From Streptomyces sp. APSN-46.1 (GTDB lineage: Bacteria > Actinomycetota > Actinomycetes > Streptomycetales > Streptomycetaceae): a DNA stretch of 64,000 nt. A program made the translations under genes and the position numbers. The notes below the pieces were generated by a model. That model was given only the letters and a program-made list of their open reading frames with translations. It was not told where the DNA came from and did no database searches. Positions 42,653-50,934 of this stretch are shown in pieces (the stretch's first letter is position 1; every line of letters begins with the position of its first letter). The DNA is taken from the NCBI RefSeq assembly GCF_022815725.1, contig NZ_JALGRF010000002.1:992001-1056000 (forward strand). The letters run 5' to 3'.

Positions 42653-43828
42653 CTACAGACCGACCCAGCGGGCCATCCCACCCAAGCCGTCGGGCGCCCG
42701 CCGCGACATGTGCACCAGGCCGCGGACCGTCGTGCGGGTGCCCGGCGAATGCCTGGTCTGCTCCGGCGCCACCTGCCGCGCCTTTGACAGATACTTCAGC
42801 GACTTATCCGCGTGCCCCGCCTCCATCTCCACCAGCGCACGGTCTACCAGATACCGGGCACGCCGTGACGTCAGCGTCGAGGCCGGCAGCTTCAGTGCCC
42901 GGGCCTGGACGAGAGCCTCATCGAAGCTACGCATGGCGATCGCCGCACCCAGCTCGTGCAGTCCAACGTTCACCCGTCCAAAGCTCAGCCAGTGCACCTC
43001 GCAGGCCTCACCGCCGACACGGTCGGCCATCTCGCGGGCTGCGGCGATGTGTGTCTCCACCGCAGAACGGTCCTCGTTCTTGGCAGCCACCGTCGCCGCG
43101 CCGAGGTGGAGCTGCCCCGCCACCGTGAGCGCCTCCCTGCTCGTCTCCCCGGCCAGCAGGCTGTGACCCGACGCGATCAGCGGGAGGCTCGTCGCGCAGC
43201 GCCAGAGGATCGCCCGCTTATACCGCTGCACCGCCTCGATACAAGGGTCCGAGGCGCGGGCCGCCGCCCATCCCATTCGGTCCAGCGCCACGCGTGAGAG
43301 GTCCGGGTAGCCGAGCTTCAGCGTGACATCGTGCGCGGTCCGGTAAGCAGAGGCGAGGGCCTGCCAGAGTGCAGTTGACGGGGCTGTCCAGACGGTGTGT
43401 GTCAGCTCGACGATCAGCGAGGGCAAGGCCTCGGCCGCCGCCCGCAGGTGTGTTGCCCGCACCTGCTGGCACACGGCGTCCGCCGCAGTGATCAGCTCCT
43501 GCGCCGGACGTACTTCGGTGAGATCGGGATGCGGGCCGAGGTCATACTGGTCGAGGGCTTCCCGGATCGGGGCAACCAGCGCGAGCAGTCGGCCAGGGGA
43601 AAGAGGGGCCACGGCAGGTGGTCCTGTCAATCGGGACGCGTCCACCTTGAGCGCCTGCGCCACAGCTGCCACCAGGCCAGCGCTCGCGGGGCGTGCGCCG
43701 CACTCGACCTGGTTCAGGAGGCTGAGGCTGTACGGAATCCGGTCGGCCAACTCGCGTTGGGTCAGGCGCGCGAGTCGCCGTTGTTCCCGGATCCGGGACC
43801 CGGTGTGGTCATCGTCGGGTAGAGGCAT
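42653..43828 (-). CDS. XRE-family regulator with TPR-like C-terminus
   Basis: A 391-residue protein. The N-terminal helix-turn-helix is 'SRIREQRRLARLTQRELADR', then 'IPYSLSLLNQVECGARPASA' (residues about 10-55). The remaining 300 residues are helical repeats of TPR type, as in Streptomyces regulators that sense a ligand or peptide ('HLGAATVAAKNEDRSAVETH', 'FGRVNVGLHELGAAIAMRSF'). ATG 43828. It heads a leftward operon of four genes and is divergent from the flavoprotein gene 114 bp away, which it may regulate. Confidence 0.88.
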   Translation of the reverse strand: MPLPDDDHTGSRIREQRRLARLTQRELADRIPYSLSLLNQVECGARPASAGLVAAVAQALKVDASRLTGPPAVAPLSPGRLLALVAPIREALDQYDLGPHPDLTEVRPAQELITAADAVCQQVRATHLRAAAEALPSLIVELTHTVWTAPSTALWQALASAYRTAHDVTLKLGYPDLSRVALDRMGWAAARASDPCIEAVQRYKRAILWRCATSLPLIASGHSLLAGETSREALTVAGQLHLGAATVAAKNEDRSAVETHIAAAREMADRVGGEACEVHWLSFGRVNVGLHELGAAIAMRSFDEALVQARALKLPASTLTSRRARYLVDRALVEMEAGHADKSLKYLSKARQVAPEQTRHSPGTRTTVRGLVHMSRRAPDGLGGMARWVGL

Positions 43829-43942
43829 ACAGGTCTCCGTCCAAGACGCGTCTTCACGGACCGTACCCGCGCACAGTGTGCCGGGTCTGCCCTCGCCCCC
43901 GACTCCACGTGAATCGGGGGCGATTGAATAGGCTCGGGCGCC

Positions 43943-44476
43943 ATGACGACGAGGATTCTCTACCTGCTCTGCTCGGCCGCGCCGCCCGTCTTCGAGATCG
44001 CAGGCGTGGTGGAGGAGGCGCAGCGCCGCGGCTGGGACGTGTGCCTGGGCGTCACGCCGACGGCCGCCGACTGGCTGGAGGACAACCTTCCTGGGTTGGC
44101 TGCCCTGACGGGGCATCCGGTGCGCACGCGCTACAAGCGGCCCGGTCAGCCGGACGTGTGGCCGCCGGCGGACGTCGTGCTCGTCGCCCCCGCGACGACG
44201 AACACGATCAATAGGTGGGCGCTCGGGATCACTGACACGTGGGTCGTCGGGTTCGTGGCGGAGGGGATCGGCAAGGGCATCCCGATGGCGGTGATGCCGT
44301 GCGTGAACGCGGCGTACGCCCAGCACCCGCAGCTGCCCCGGTCGCTTGAGACTCTTCGGGAGGCCGGAGTCCGGGTGCTGTACGGGACGGAGGGCTTCGA
44401 GCCGAACCTGCCGGGGGAGAAGCGGCCATACCCGTGGGGTCTGGCGTTGGACGTTGTCGAAGACCTCGGCCGGTAG
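43943..44476 (+). CDS. Flavoprotein of the Dfp/PPC-decarboxylase fold
   Basis: A 177-residue flavoprotein of the HFCD type. It opens 'MTTRILYLLCSAAPPVFEIA', has 'GWDVCLGVTPTAADWLE' near residue 30, 'DVVLVAPATTNTINRWALGI' near residue 77 (the FMN-binding PxTANT-like stretch, here PATTNT) and 'GKGIPMAVMPCVN' near residue 111 (the PAMN-like motif). Members decarboxylate or otherwise oxidise cysteine-containing substrates. It is not CoaBC, which is longer. It is divergent from the XRE/TPR operon. ATG 43943. The substrate is unknown. Confidence 0.87.
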   Translation: MTTRILYLLCSAAPPVFEIAGVVEEAQRRGWDVCLGVTPTAADWLEDNLPGLAALTGHPVRTRYKRPGQPDVWPPADVVLVAPATTNTINRWALGITDTWVVGFVAEGIGKGIPMAVMPCVNAAYAQHPQLPRSLETLREAGVRVLYGTEGFEPNLPGEKRPYPWGLALDVVEDLGR

Positions 44477-44831
44477 GCGGCGGGCTTCGGACGCACGAGA
44501 GCGCCCCTCCCAGCCCGGAGGCCGAGAGGGGGCGTTGTGCTGCTCAGGGGATGCCGTACCGCCGGCTGGCTCAGCCGGTGTTGATGATGCTGGAGAGCCG
44601 GACGGGCGTGCGGGTTGTCGATGGTGGTTCCGGGGTGGGTGGGCGAATATTCGTACGAGGCGTTGGGGAGTGATCACGAGGGTCCGCGCGGAGTCGGTTG
44701 AGGGGTAACGCGCGGTAACGGGTTTGGGTGACCTGGCTTCATCACTTCGGGTGAAACTCTGGCCCTCGCTTGCGGTGTACAACCGTCGGTTGCCAGGGTG
44801 TTGCTGTCTGTCAACCTGATGGGAGTGGCCA
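44477..44831. other. 355-bp intergenic region before the gntR-like gene
   Basis: No gene is seen. A weak hairpin (GCGCCCCTC near 44501 with GAGGGGGCG near 44525) may end the flavoprotein transcript. The right part contains the paired short repeats GGTAACGCGCGGTAACGGG near 44705 and a GGTTGCCAGGGTG...CAACCTGATGGG stretch at 44793-44824, where the GntR protein may bind its own promoter. Confidence 0.5.
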
Positions 44832-45584
44832 GTGGCTTTCGGTGAGCAGCCGGCCTATCTGCGCGTCGCCGGGGATCTGCGACGGAAGATCGTCGATGGG
44901 TCCCTGCCCCCGCATGCCCGGCTTCCCTCGCAGGCCCGGATCCGCGAGGAGTACGGGGTCTCGGACACGGTCGCGCTGGAGGCGCGGAAGGTCCTCATGG
45001 CGGAGGGGCTGGTCGAGGGCCGGTCCGGGTCGGGTACGTACGTACGGGAACAGCCCGTGCCGCGGCGGGTCTCGCGCTCCGGGTACCGCAGCGGGGGCGC
45101 GTCGACGCCGTTCAGACAGGAGCAGGCGGAGACGGGCGCGCGCGGCACGTGGGAGTCGAGCAGCGAGCAGACGGCCGCGCCCGCGGAGATCGCGCGGCGG
45201 CTCGGCATCGAGGCGGGCGACCGGGTGATGCGGACGCGGTACGTCTTCCGCGACGCGGGCGAGGCGATGATGCTGTCCACCTCGTGGGAGCCGCTCGCCG
45301 TGACCGGGCGGACGCCGGTGATGCTGCCTGAGGAGGGGCCGCTGGGCGGCTCGGGGGTGGTCGACCGGATGGCCGCGATCGACGTCGTGGTCGACAACGT
45401 GGTCGAGGAGGTCGGTGCGCGACCGGGGCTGGCGGAGGAGAGCGTGTTGCTCGGCGGGGTTCCGGGGCATGTGGTGCTGGTGATCGGCCGCACGTACTTC
45501 GCGTCCGGACTCGCCGTCGAGACCGCTGACGTCGTGGTCCCCGCGGACCGGTACCGGCTCGCGTACCACCTGCCCGTGCGGTGA
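44832..45584 (+). CDS. GntR/UTRA-family transcriptional regulator
   Basis: A 250-residue regulator of the HutC subfamily. The winged helix spans residues 8-72 ('LRRKIVDGSLPPHARLPSQA', 'IREEYGVSDTVALEARKVLM', 'GLVEGRSGSGTYV'), and the UTRA ligand domain follows ('RRLGIEAGDRVMRTRYVFRD', 'LSTSWEPLAVTGRTPVMLPE', 'VVVPADRYRLAYHLPVR'). GTG 44832 with GGGAG six bases upstream. Genes of this type in Streptomyces often belong to integrative elements (KorSA-like) as well as catabolic loci; no plasmid genes are seen next to it. Confidence 0.92.
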   Translation: MAFGEQPAYLRVAGDLRRKIVDGSLPPHARLPSQARIREEYGVSDTVALEARKVLMAEGLVEGRSGSGTYVREQPVPRRVSRSGYRSGGASTPFRQEQAETGARGTWESSSEQTAAPAEIARRLGIEAGDRVMRTRYVFRDAGEAMMLSTSWEPLAVTGRTPVMLPEEGPLGGSGVVDRMAAIDVVVDNVVEEVGARPGLAEESVLLGGVPGHVVLVIGRTYFASGLAVETADVVVPADRYRLAYHLPVR

Positions 45585-45810
45585 CTGGCCCTCGTCCCTT
45601 TGCCCGTTGATCGCGTGGGCGACGAAGGGCCGACCACGCGCCCCGTGTGAACCGGCGCGCACGGCCCGCTCGTACGCATGGCCGGATGCGTACGCCTGTG
45701 AGGTACCTCTTCGTGAAAACCCGTATCCGCTGTGTAAAGGTCGGGCGTAAGCTCGGGCATATGCGCAATGGGGTTTCCTGGGCAGGTACATCGGCGGAGG
45801 GTGAAGCGCG

Positions 45811-46005
45811 ATGAACGACAGCGGTGCCCTGCTTCCATGGCTGGTCATACGTCAGGACGACAACGGCAACCGCTACCGGGTGGGCCGGTACCCCACCCGG
45901 TCCGAGGCCCAGAAGGTCGTCGACAGCCTCGACGACCGCGGGCACAAGCAGCTCTATTGGGTCGAGAGAGTCGGTCAGGGCAGCCAGACCGCCACGACGA
46001 ACTGA
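45811..46005 (+). CDS. Small SPOR-domain-like protein
   Basis: A 64-residue protein, ATG 45811 with GGAGGG upstream. The sequence 'WLVIRQDDNGNRYRVGRYPT' followed by 'RSEAQKVVDSLDDRGHKQLY' and 'WVERV' matches the compact SPOR-like fold often annotated in Streptomyces. SPOR domains bind denuded peptidoglycan in Gram-negative bacteria; in this short cytoplasmic form the role is not known. It is close to the Nudix gene (29-bp gap) and probably cotranscribed. Confidence 0.82.
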   Translation: MNDSGALLPWLVIRQDDNGNRYRVGRYPTRSEAQKVVDSLDDRGHKQLYWVERVGQGSQTATTN

Positions 46006-46034
46006 GCGTTCCGGCATTGACATAGGCTCCGCCC

Positions 46035-46427
46035 ATGACTGTACGAGTGGTCGTGGGCGGAGCCCTTTGTCATGACGGGCGCCTGCTGGCCGCCCGTCGC
46101 AGCGCGCCGCCGGAGCTGGCCGGCCGCTGGGAGCTGCCCGGCGGGAAGGCTGAGCCGGGTGAATCCGTACCCGAGGCCCTGGTGCGCGAACTGCGTGAGG
46201 AACTCGGTATCGAGGCCGAGCCGCTGGAGCGGATCCCGGGGGAGTGGGCGCTGGCACCCGGTCTCGTGCTGCACGTGTGGACGGCCCGCCTGGTGTCCGG
46301 GGAGCCCGCGCCGCTGGAGGACCACGACGAACTGCGGTGGCTCGGGCCCGAGGAGCTGGACTCGGTGGACTGGCTCGACCAGGACCGCCCGGCGGTCGCG
46401 GAGGCGGGGCGCCGACTGCGCGTCTGA
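46035..46427 (+). CDS. Nudix hydrolase (MutT-like)
   Basis: A 130-residue Nudix protein. The Nudix box is complete: 'GGKAEPGESVPEALVRELRE' continuing ELGI, at residues 37-60, after 'GRWELP'. N-terminal 'VVVGGALCHDGRLLAARRSA' is typical of MutT/CTP pyrophosphohydrolases that clean up oxidised nucleotides such as 8-oxo-dGTP. Length is normal. ATG 46035, after the SPOR-like gene. Confidence 0.93.
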   Translation: MTVRVVVGGALCHDGRLLAARRSAPPELAGRWELPGGKAEPGESVPEALVRELREELGIEAEPLERIPGEWALAPGLVLHVWTARLVSGEPAPLEDHDELRWLGPEELDSVDWLDQDRPAVAEAGRRLRV

Positions 46428-46688
46428 GTCGGCGCGGCGGGCGGCGCGGGGCCCGCAGCGGATCGCACGTGCGGGGGCGGCGCGGGTGGCGCGGGCGGCG
46501 TGGGGGTGGGGGGTAAGGGGGCACGGCGGGTCGCATCGGGGCGCGTGCCGCTCACGCTGTAGGCCGTCTGTGCCCCAGTGCGCCGGTGCGTGGGGGATCG
46601 AGTGGTACGACGCCTTAAATATCGGGTATGTCGCTATTGATCCCTCTGTTCCTGCTGAACCCGACTGGGGTCGCTGCCGGCCCAGGAA

Positions 46689-47117
46689 GTGATCGGCGTG
46701 ATCGAGACAGACGGTGAATGCGCCGAGTGGGCCTTCCCCGCCGAGCCCGGTGTCGTCCGCACCGCCCGCCACGCCGTGCGCGGAAAACTCCGGGCCTGGG
46801 GCCTGGAGGCAGTCGGTGACGTGACCGTCCTGCTGGTCAGCGAGCTGGTCACCAACTCCCTGCGCTACGCCTCCGGCCCCATCGGGGTCCGTCTTGTACG
46901 GCCGAAACCAGCCGAGGAGGGCTCCACGGGAGGCGCCGCGCTGCTCGTGGAAGTTTCCGATCCGCTTCCGGATCCGCCCCGGGAGCGCGTCGCGCACCCG
47001 GACGACGAGGGCGGTCGCGGACTGCAACTCGTCGCCGTCTCGGCACAGCGCTGGGGGACCCGCCACGGGAAGTCGGGGAAGACCGTGTGGTTCGAGTTGG
47101 CTCTTCCTGGTGAGTAA
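46689..47117 (+). CDS. ATP-binding anti-sigma-factor-like kinase (HATPase_c)
   Basis: A protein of about 140 residues of the RsbW/SpoIIAB-type family numerous in Streptomyces. It has 'FPAEPGVVRTARHAVRGKLR' near residue 16, the N box 'LLVSELVTNSLRYASGP' near residue 48, and the G box 'EGGRGLQLVAVSAQRWGTRH' near residue 107, ending in 'KTVWFELALPGE'. Such proteins bind a sigma factor and phosphorylate an anti-anti-sigma. GTG 46698 fits the AGGAAG ribosome site better than GTG 46689. The same HATPase design closes the phosphatase encoded next, so the two may act in one switch. Confidence 0.88.
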   Translation: MIGVIETDGECAEWAFPAEPGVVRTARHAVRGKLRAWGLEAVGDVTVLLVSELVTNSLRYASGPIGVRLVRPKPAEEGSTGGAALLVEVSDPLPDPPRERVAHPDDEGGRGLQLVAVSAQRWGTRHGKSGKTVWFELALPGE

Positions 47118-47265
47118 CAAGGGGAAGGGTGGCCGACGATCACCGGACATGGCTGAAACTAACGGGACCTTTTTGTGATCGTGAACGCCGTGCCGTCCGG
47201 GGCCGTGGTGCTGAATACTTCGGTCATGGCCGGTCCGGTTGCGGTGAGCTGGAGGGGACGGTCGC

Positions 47266-49890
47266 GTGAGCGAGATACCTGCGCAGGCACATCAGGCCCG
47301 AGTGCCCGGGGAGACATGGGACGACTCCCTGTGGCACAGCAGCCCGCCTGGCTCGATATATGACTACATAAAGGTCGCTTCGTTCTCGATCGGCCCGGAC
47401 GGGCTCGTCGACCAGTGGAGCCTGCGCGCCGAGGAACTGTTCGGCCTCACCGCGGCCCAGACGGTCGGCCGCGACCCGGTCGACGCCTTCATGCCGCCGG
47501 AGCTGCGCGACGGCGGGCACCGCAAGGTGGCCGAGATCCTCGACGGCAAGGAATGGACTGGTCTCGTCCCGTTCCGGATCCCCGACGGCGACGGCGACGG
47601 CGGCCACGGCGTGGCCGAGATCTATGTGATGCCGACCCAGACGGAGACCGGTGAGCGGGCCGCGCTGTGCGTCGTGGTCGACGTACGCGCGCTGCGGCGG
47701 ATCGAATCCGATCTCGCGGCCTCGCGTGCCATATTCGGCCAATCTCCCTTCGGCTTCCTTCTCTTCGGTACGGACCTCACCGTGCAGCGGGCCAACCGCC
47801 GCTTCGCGACCGTGTTCGGCGGCGCGGCCGAGGAGCACCGCGGCCGCACCGTCCACGACTACCTCCCCGCCCACGAGGCCGACCGGATGACCGAGGCCCT
47901 GCGACGGGTGCTGGAGACCGGACAGTCCGTCACCGACCTCCGGATCACCGGGGCGGCCCCGGGCAGCAGGGACAACCGCCACTGGTCGATCAACCTCTAC
48001 CGGGTGCACGGCGGCAGCGGCCGCCCCATCGGCGTCGCGGGCCTCGGCACCGATGTCACCCGACGCCACCTCGCCGCCCGCGAGGCCGCCGGCGTCCGGC
48101 GCAACCTCGCCCTCCTCAACGAGGCCGGGCACCGGATCGGGAACTCCCTCGACCTGGAGACCACCGCCCGGGAACTCCTCGACGTCACCGTCCCCGGCTT
48201 CTGCGACCTGGCCTCCGTGGACCTGTACCAGGGGCTGCTGCTCGGCGACGACGACCGGCCCGCCCGGCCGCAGGGCCCCGGGGTGCCCTCCCTGCCCGGG
48301 CAGGGACCCGGGCGCGCCCCCTCCGCCCCGCTGCGGCGGGTGGCCTTCGCCTCGGCGGTGTCGGACGCGCCGCTGTCGGGTCCCGGCGCGCTGGTCTCCG
48401 TAGGGGAGGTCCACCGGTATCCGGCCGCGTCGCCCAGCGCGCTGGCGCTGCGGACGGCGCGGCCCCGGCTGATCGTGGCCGGCGGGGCGGACGACCTCGT
48501 GCAGTCGACGCTGGTGGTGCCGCTGGTGGCGCACGACACGGTGGTCGGACTCGCCCAGTTCTCCCGTACCAAGGGCAGCGAGCCCTTCGGGGAACGCGAC
48601 CGGGCGGTGGCGGTGGAGCTGGCCGCGCGGGCCGCCGTCTGCATCGACAACGCGCGCCTGTACCGGCGCGAGCACGAGCGGGCGCTGATACTCCAGCGCA
48701 GCCTGCTGCCCCCGGGAGACCCGGAGGCGGCGGGCCTGGACATCGCCTGCCGGTACCTGCCGGGCAACGCCGCGACCGAGGTCGGCGGGGACTGGTTCGA
48801 CGTCATCGAGCTGCCCGGGCACCGCACGGCCCTGGTCGTCGGGGACGTGATGGGCCGCGGGCTGCGGGCGGCCGTGGCCATGGGGGAGCTGCGGACCGCG
48901 GTACGGACGCTCGCGCTGCTGGATCTGGAGCCGGCGGAGGTACTGACGGCGCTGGACGAGATCGCGCGGGGGCTCGGCGCCCCCGGAGGCTCCCAGCAGG
49001 CCTCCCGGGCGGCGCTGCACTCGCGGGACGCGGACCGGTCGGAGGTGTACCTCGCGACCTGCGTGTACGCCGTGTACGACCCGGTGACCCGGCGCTGCAC
49101 GATCGCCAACGCCGGCCACATGCCGCCGGTCCTGGTGGAACCGGCGGAACCGGGCGCCGCGCCCCGGCCGGGGCTGCTGCTGGAGGTGCCGCCGGGGATG
49201 CCGCTGGGGGTGGGCGGCGAGCCCTTCGAGGAGGTGGAGGTCGAACTCCCGGAGGGCGCGCTGCTGGCGCTGTACACGGACGGGCTGGTGGAGTCGCGGG
49301 ACCACCCCCTGGAGGAGGGGCTGCGAGGGCTGCGGGAGGCGCTCGCCGATCCGGTGCGGCCGCTGGAGGACGTCTGCGACCACGTGCTGAACACGCTGGA
49401 CACCCGGCACGGGGAGGACGACATCGCGCTGCTGATGGCGCGGGTGCAGGGACTGCCGGTGGACGCGGTGGGCGACTGGCAGCTGCCCCGGGAGGCGCGG
49501 TCGGTGGGGCGCGCGCGGGAGCTGGCGCGGGCGAAGCTGCCGGCGTGGGGGCTGGAGGGGCTGCTGGACACTACCGAGCTGCTGGTGAGCGAGCTGGTCA
49601 CGAACGCCCTGCGGTACGGCGAGGGTGAGATCCGGCTCCGTCTCCTGCTCGACCGCACCCTCGTCTGCGAGGTGTGGGACGGCAACCTGGTCCAGCCGCG
49701 GCGGCGGCGGGCGCGGGACACGGACGAGGGCGGGCGGGGGCTCCAGCTGGTCGGCCTGCTGTCCGCGGGCTGGGGCACCCGCCGGACCCACCGGGGGAAG
49801 ACGGTGTGGTTCGAGCTCCCGCTGCCGGGGGCGGCCGCCGAATCGGTGACGGAACTGTCGGCGGAGCAGCTGCTGGGCCTGTACGGCTGA
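47266..49890 (+). CDS. PAS/GAF SpoIIE-type phosphatase with C-terminal HATPase
   Basis: An 874-residue signalling protein. Two PAS-like domains occupy the first 280 residues ('KVASFSIGPDGLVDQWSLRA', then 'FGQSPFGFLLFGTDLTVQRA'), a GAF domain lies at about 280-475, and the PP2C/SpoIIE phosphatase follows ('LQRSLLPPGDPEAAGLDIAC', 'ATEVGGDWFDVIELPGHRTA', 'VVGDVMGRGLRAAVAMGELR', 'LALYTDGLVESRDHPLEEG'). The last 140 residues form an RsbW-like HATPase ('LLVSELVTNALRYGEGEI', 'EGGRGLQLVGLLSAGWG'). It combines the phosphatase and kinase sides of a sigma-factor partner switch. GTG 47266 with GGAGGGG upstream. Confidence 0.93.
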   Translation: MSEIPAQAHQARVPGETWDDSLWHSSPPGSIYDYIKVASFSIGPDGLVDQWSLRAEELFGLTAAQTVGRDPVDAFMPPELRDGGHRKVAEILDGKEWTGLVPFRIPDGDGDGGHGVAEIYVMPTQTETGERAALCVVVDVRALRRIESDLAASRAIFGQSPFGFLLFGTDLTVQRANRRFATVFGGAAEEHRGRTVHDYLPAHEADRMTEALRRVLETGQSVTDLRITGAAPGSRDNRHWSINLYRVHGGSGRPIGVAGLGTDVTRRHLAAREAAGVRRNLALLNEAGHRIGNSLDLETTARELLDVTVPGFCDLASVDLYQGLLLGDDDRPARPQGPGVPSLPGQGPGRAPSAPLRRVAFASAVSDAPLSGPGALVSVGEVHRYPAASPSALALRTARPRLIVAGGADDLVQSTLVVPLVAHDTVVGLAQFSRTKGSEPFGERDRAVAVELAARAAVCIDNARLYRREHERALILQRSLLPPGDPEAAGLDIACRYLPGNAATEVGGDWFDVIELPGHRTALVVGDVMGRGLRAAVAMGELRTAVRTLALLDLEPAEVLTALDEIARGLGAPGGSQQASRAALHSRDADRSEVYLATCVYAVYDPVTRRCTIANAGHMPPVLVEPAEPGAAPRPGLLLEVPPGMPLGVGGEPFEEVEVELPEGALLALYTDGLVESRDHPLEEGLRGLREALADPVRPLEDVCDHVLNTLDTRHGEDDIALLMARVQGLPVDAVGDWQLPREARSVGRARELARAKLPAWGLEGLLDTTELLVSELVTNALRYGEGEIRLRLLLDRTLVCEVWDGNLVQPRRRRARDTDEGGRGLQLVGLLSAGWGTRRTHRGKTVWFELPLPGAAAESVTELSAEQLLGLYG

Positions 49891-49924
49891 TCCGGACCCG
49901 GGCGGGGGCCCCACGCGGCGAGTC

Positions 49925-50148
49925 CCGCCGCGCCCCGGTCCTGCGGCGGGCCAGCCTGCGCCGGGTCCGGGGCGGGACCCGCCACGCCTGGGTCCCACGG
50001 CGGGACCTGCCACGCCTGGGTCCCACGGCGGGACCTGCCACGCCTGGGTCCTGCGGCGGGTCCCGCCACGTCCGGGTCCCACGGCGGGTCCCGCCACGCC
50101 TGGGTCCCACGGCGGGACCTGCCACGCCTGGGTCCTGCGGCGGGTCCC
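49925..50148. repeat. 28-bp tandem repeat array (minisatellite)
   Basis: Six full head-to-tail copies of a 28-bp unit begin at 49981, 50009, 50037, 50065, 50093 and 50121; each starts GCCACGYCYGGGTCC. Two versions alternate in part: one ends CCCACGGCGGGACCT and the other CTGCGGCGGGTCCC. Two decayed copies lie to the left (49925-49980). There are no spacers. Both flanking genes end here (49890 rightward, 50162 leftward). The unit is not a multiple of three, so it is not coding. Each unit contains GGGTCC and GGACC-type complements that could form hairpins. Confidence 0.95.
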
Positions 50149-50161
50149 GCCGGCGGCGGGT

Positions 50162-50881
50162 CTATGCCGTTCTGCCCGCCTTCAGGGCCGCCAGGCGGTC
50201 CTCGATGTCCGAGGCCCTGCCGAGGTCGTCCAGGGCCTCGAACTGGGCGTCCAGGGTGGAGGCGGCCAGTTCCTGCTTGCCGAGCGCCAGGGCCTCCTCC
50301 CGGCGGACCTTGTCCTCGAAGCGGTTCAGGTCGCTCGTCGGGTCCATGACGTCGATGTCCTTCACCGCGTCCAGCATCGTGTTCTGCGCCCGCGCCGTCT
50401 CCGCCCGCGCCACCAGCTCGTCGCGCTTGGCCGTCAGCTCGGTCAGCTTGTTCCGCATCGAGTCCAGGCCCGCCTTGAGCTTGTCGACCACCTGCGCCTG
50501 GGCGGCGATCGTCGGCTCCGCCGTCCGCGCCTCCTTCTCCGACTGCAACTGGCGGCCCAGCGCGACCCTCGCCAGGTTGTCGAACCGGTCCGCCTCCGCC
50601 GCCGCGCCGGCGGCCCGCAGTTCGTCGCCCTTCCGGCTCGCCGCGAGCGCCTTGCCGCCCCACCCGGCGGCCGCCTCCACGTCCTCCTTGTGGTCCGCCT
50701 CCAGCATCCGCAGATTGCCGATCGTGGTGGCGACCGCCTGCTCCGCCTCCGCGATGTTGTTCGTGTAGTCGCGGATCAGCTGGTCCAGCATCCTCTGCGG
50801 ATCCTCCGCCTGGTCCAGCAGGGCGTTGATGTTGGCCTTCGCGAGCTGGGTGACCCGGCCGAGGACGGTCTGCTTGCTCAT
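50162..50881 (-). CDS. pspA: PspA/IM30 family protein
   Basis: A 239-residue coiled-coil protein of the PspA/Vipp1 (ESCRT-III-like) family that maintains membrane integrity under envelope stress. The family start is 'MSKQTVLGRVTQLAKANINA', followed by 'LLDQAEDPQRMLDQLIRDYT' and long helices with 'MLDAVKDIDVMDPTSDLNRF'. ATG 50881 is chosen over the upstream in-frame start because PspA proteins begin here and GGAG precedes it. It lies 54 bp after the TPM-domain gene and is probably cotranscribed with it. Confidence 0.95.
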   Translation of the reverse strand: MSKQTVLGRVTQLAKANINALLDQAEDPQRMLDQLIRDYTNNIAEAEQAVATTIGNLRMLEADHKEDVEAAAGWGGKALAASRKGDELRAAGAAAEADRFDNLARVALGRQLQSEKEARTAEPTIAAQAQVVDKLKAGLDSMRNKLTELTAKRDELVARAETARAQNTMLDAVKDIDVMDPTSDLNRFEDKVRREEALALGKQELAASTLDAQFEALDDLGRASDIEDRLAALKAGRTA

Positions 50882-50934
50882 GAGCGTGAACTCCTTGGTG
50901 AGGTGAGGGCGCCGAGCCACAGCTCCAGCAGGTT

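Noticed and set aside
44832..45584. GntR gene as a sign of an integrated plasmid (KorSA type)
   Set aside because: No replication, transfer, integrase or attachment-site genes are present nearby.
49925..50148. Regular 28-bp repeats as a CRISPR array
   Set aside because: Copies are head to tail with no spacers, and no cas genes are present.
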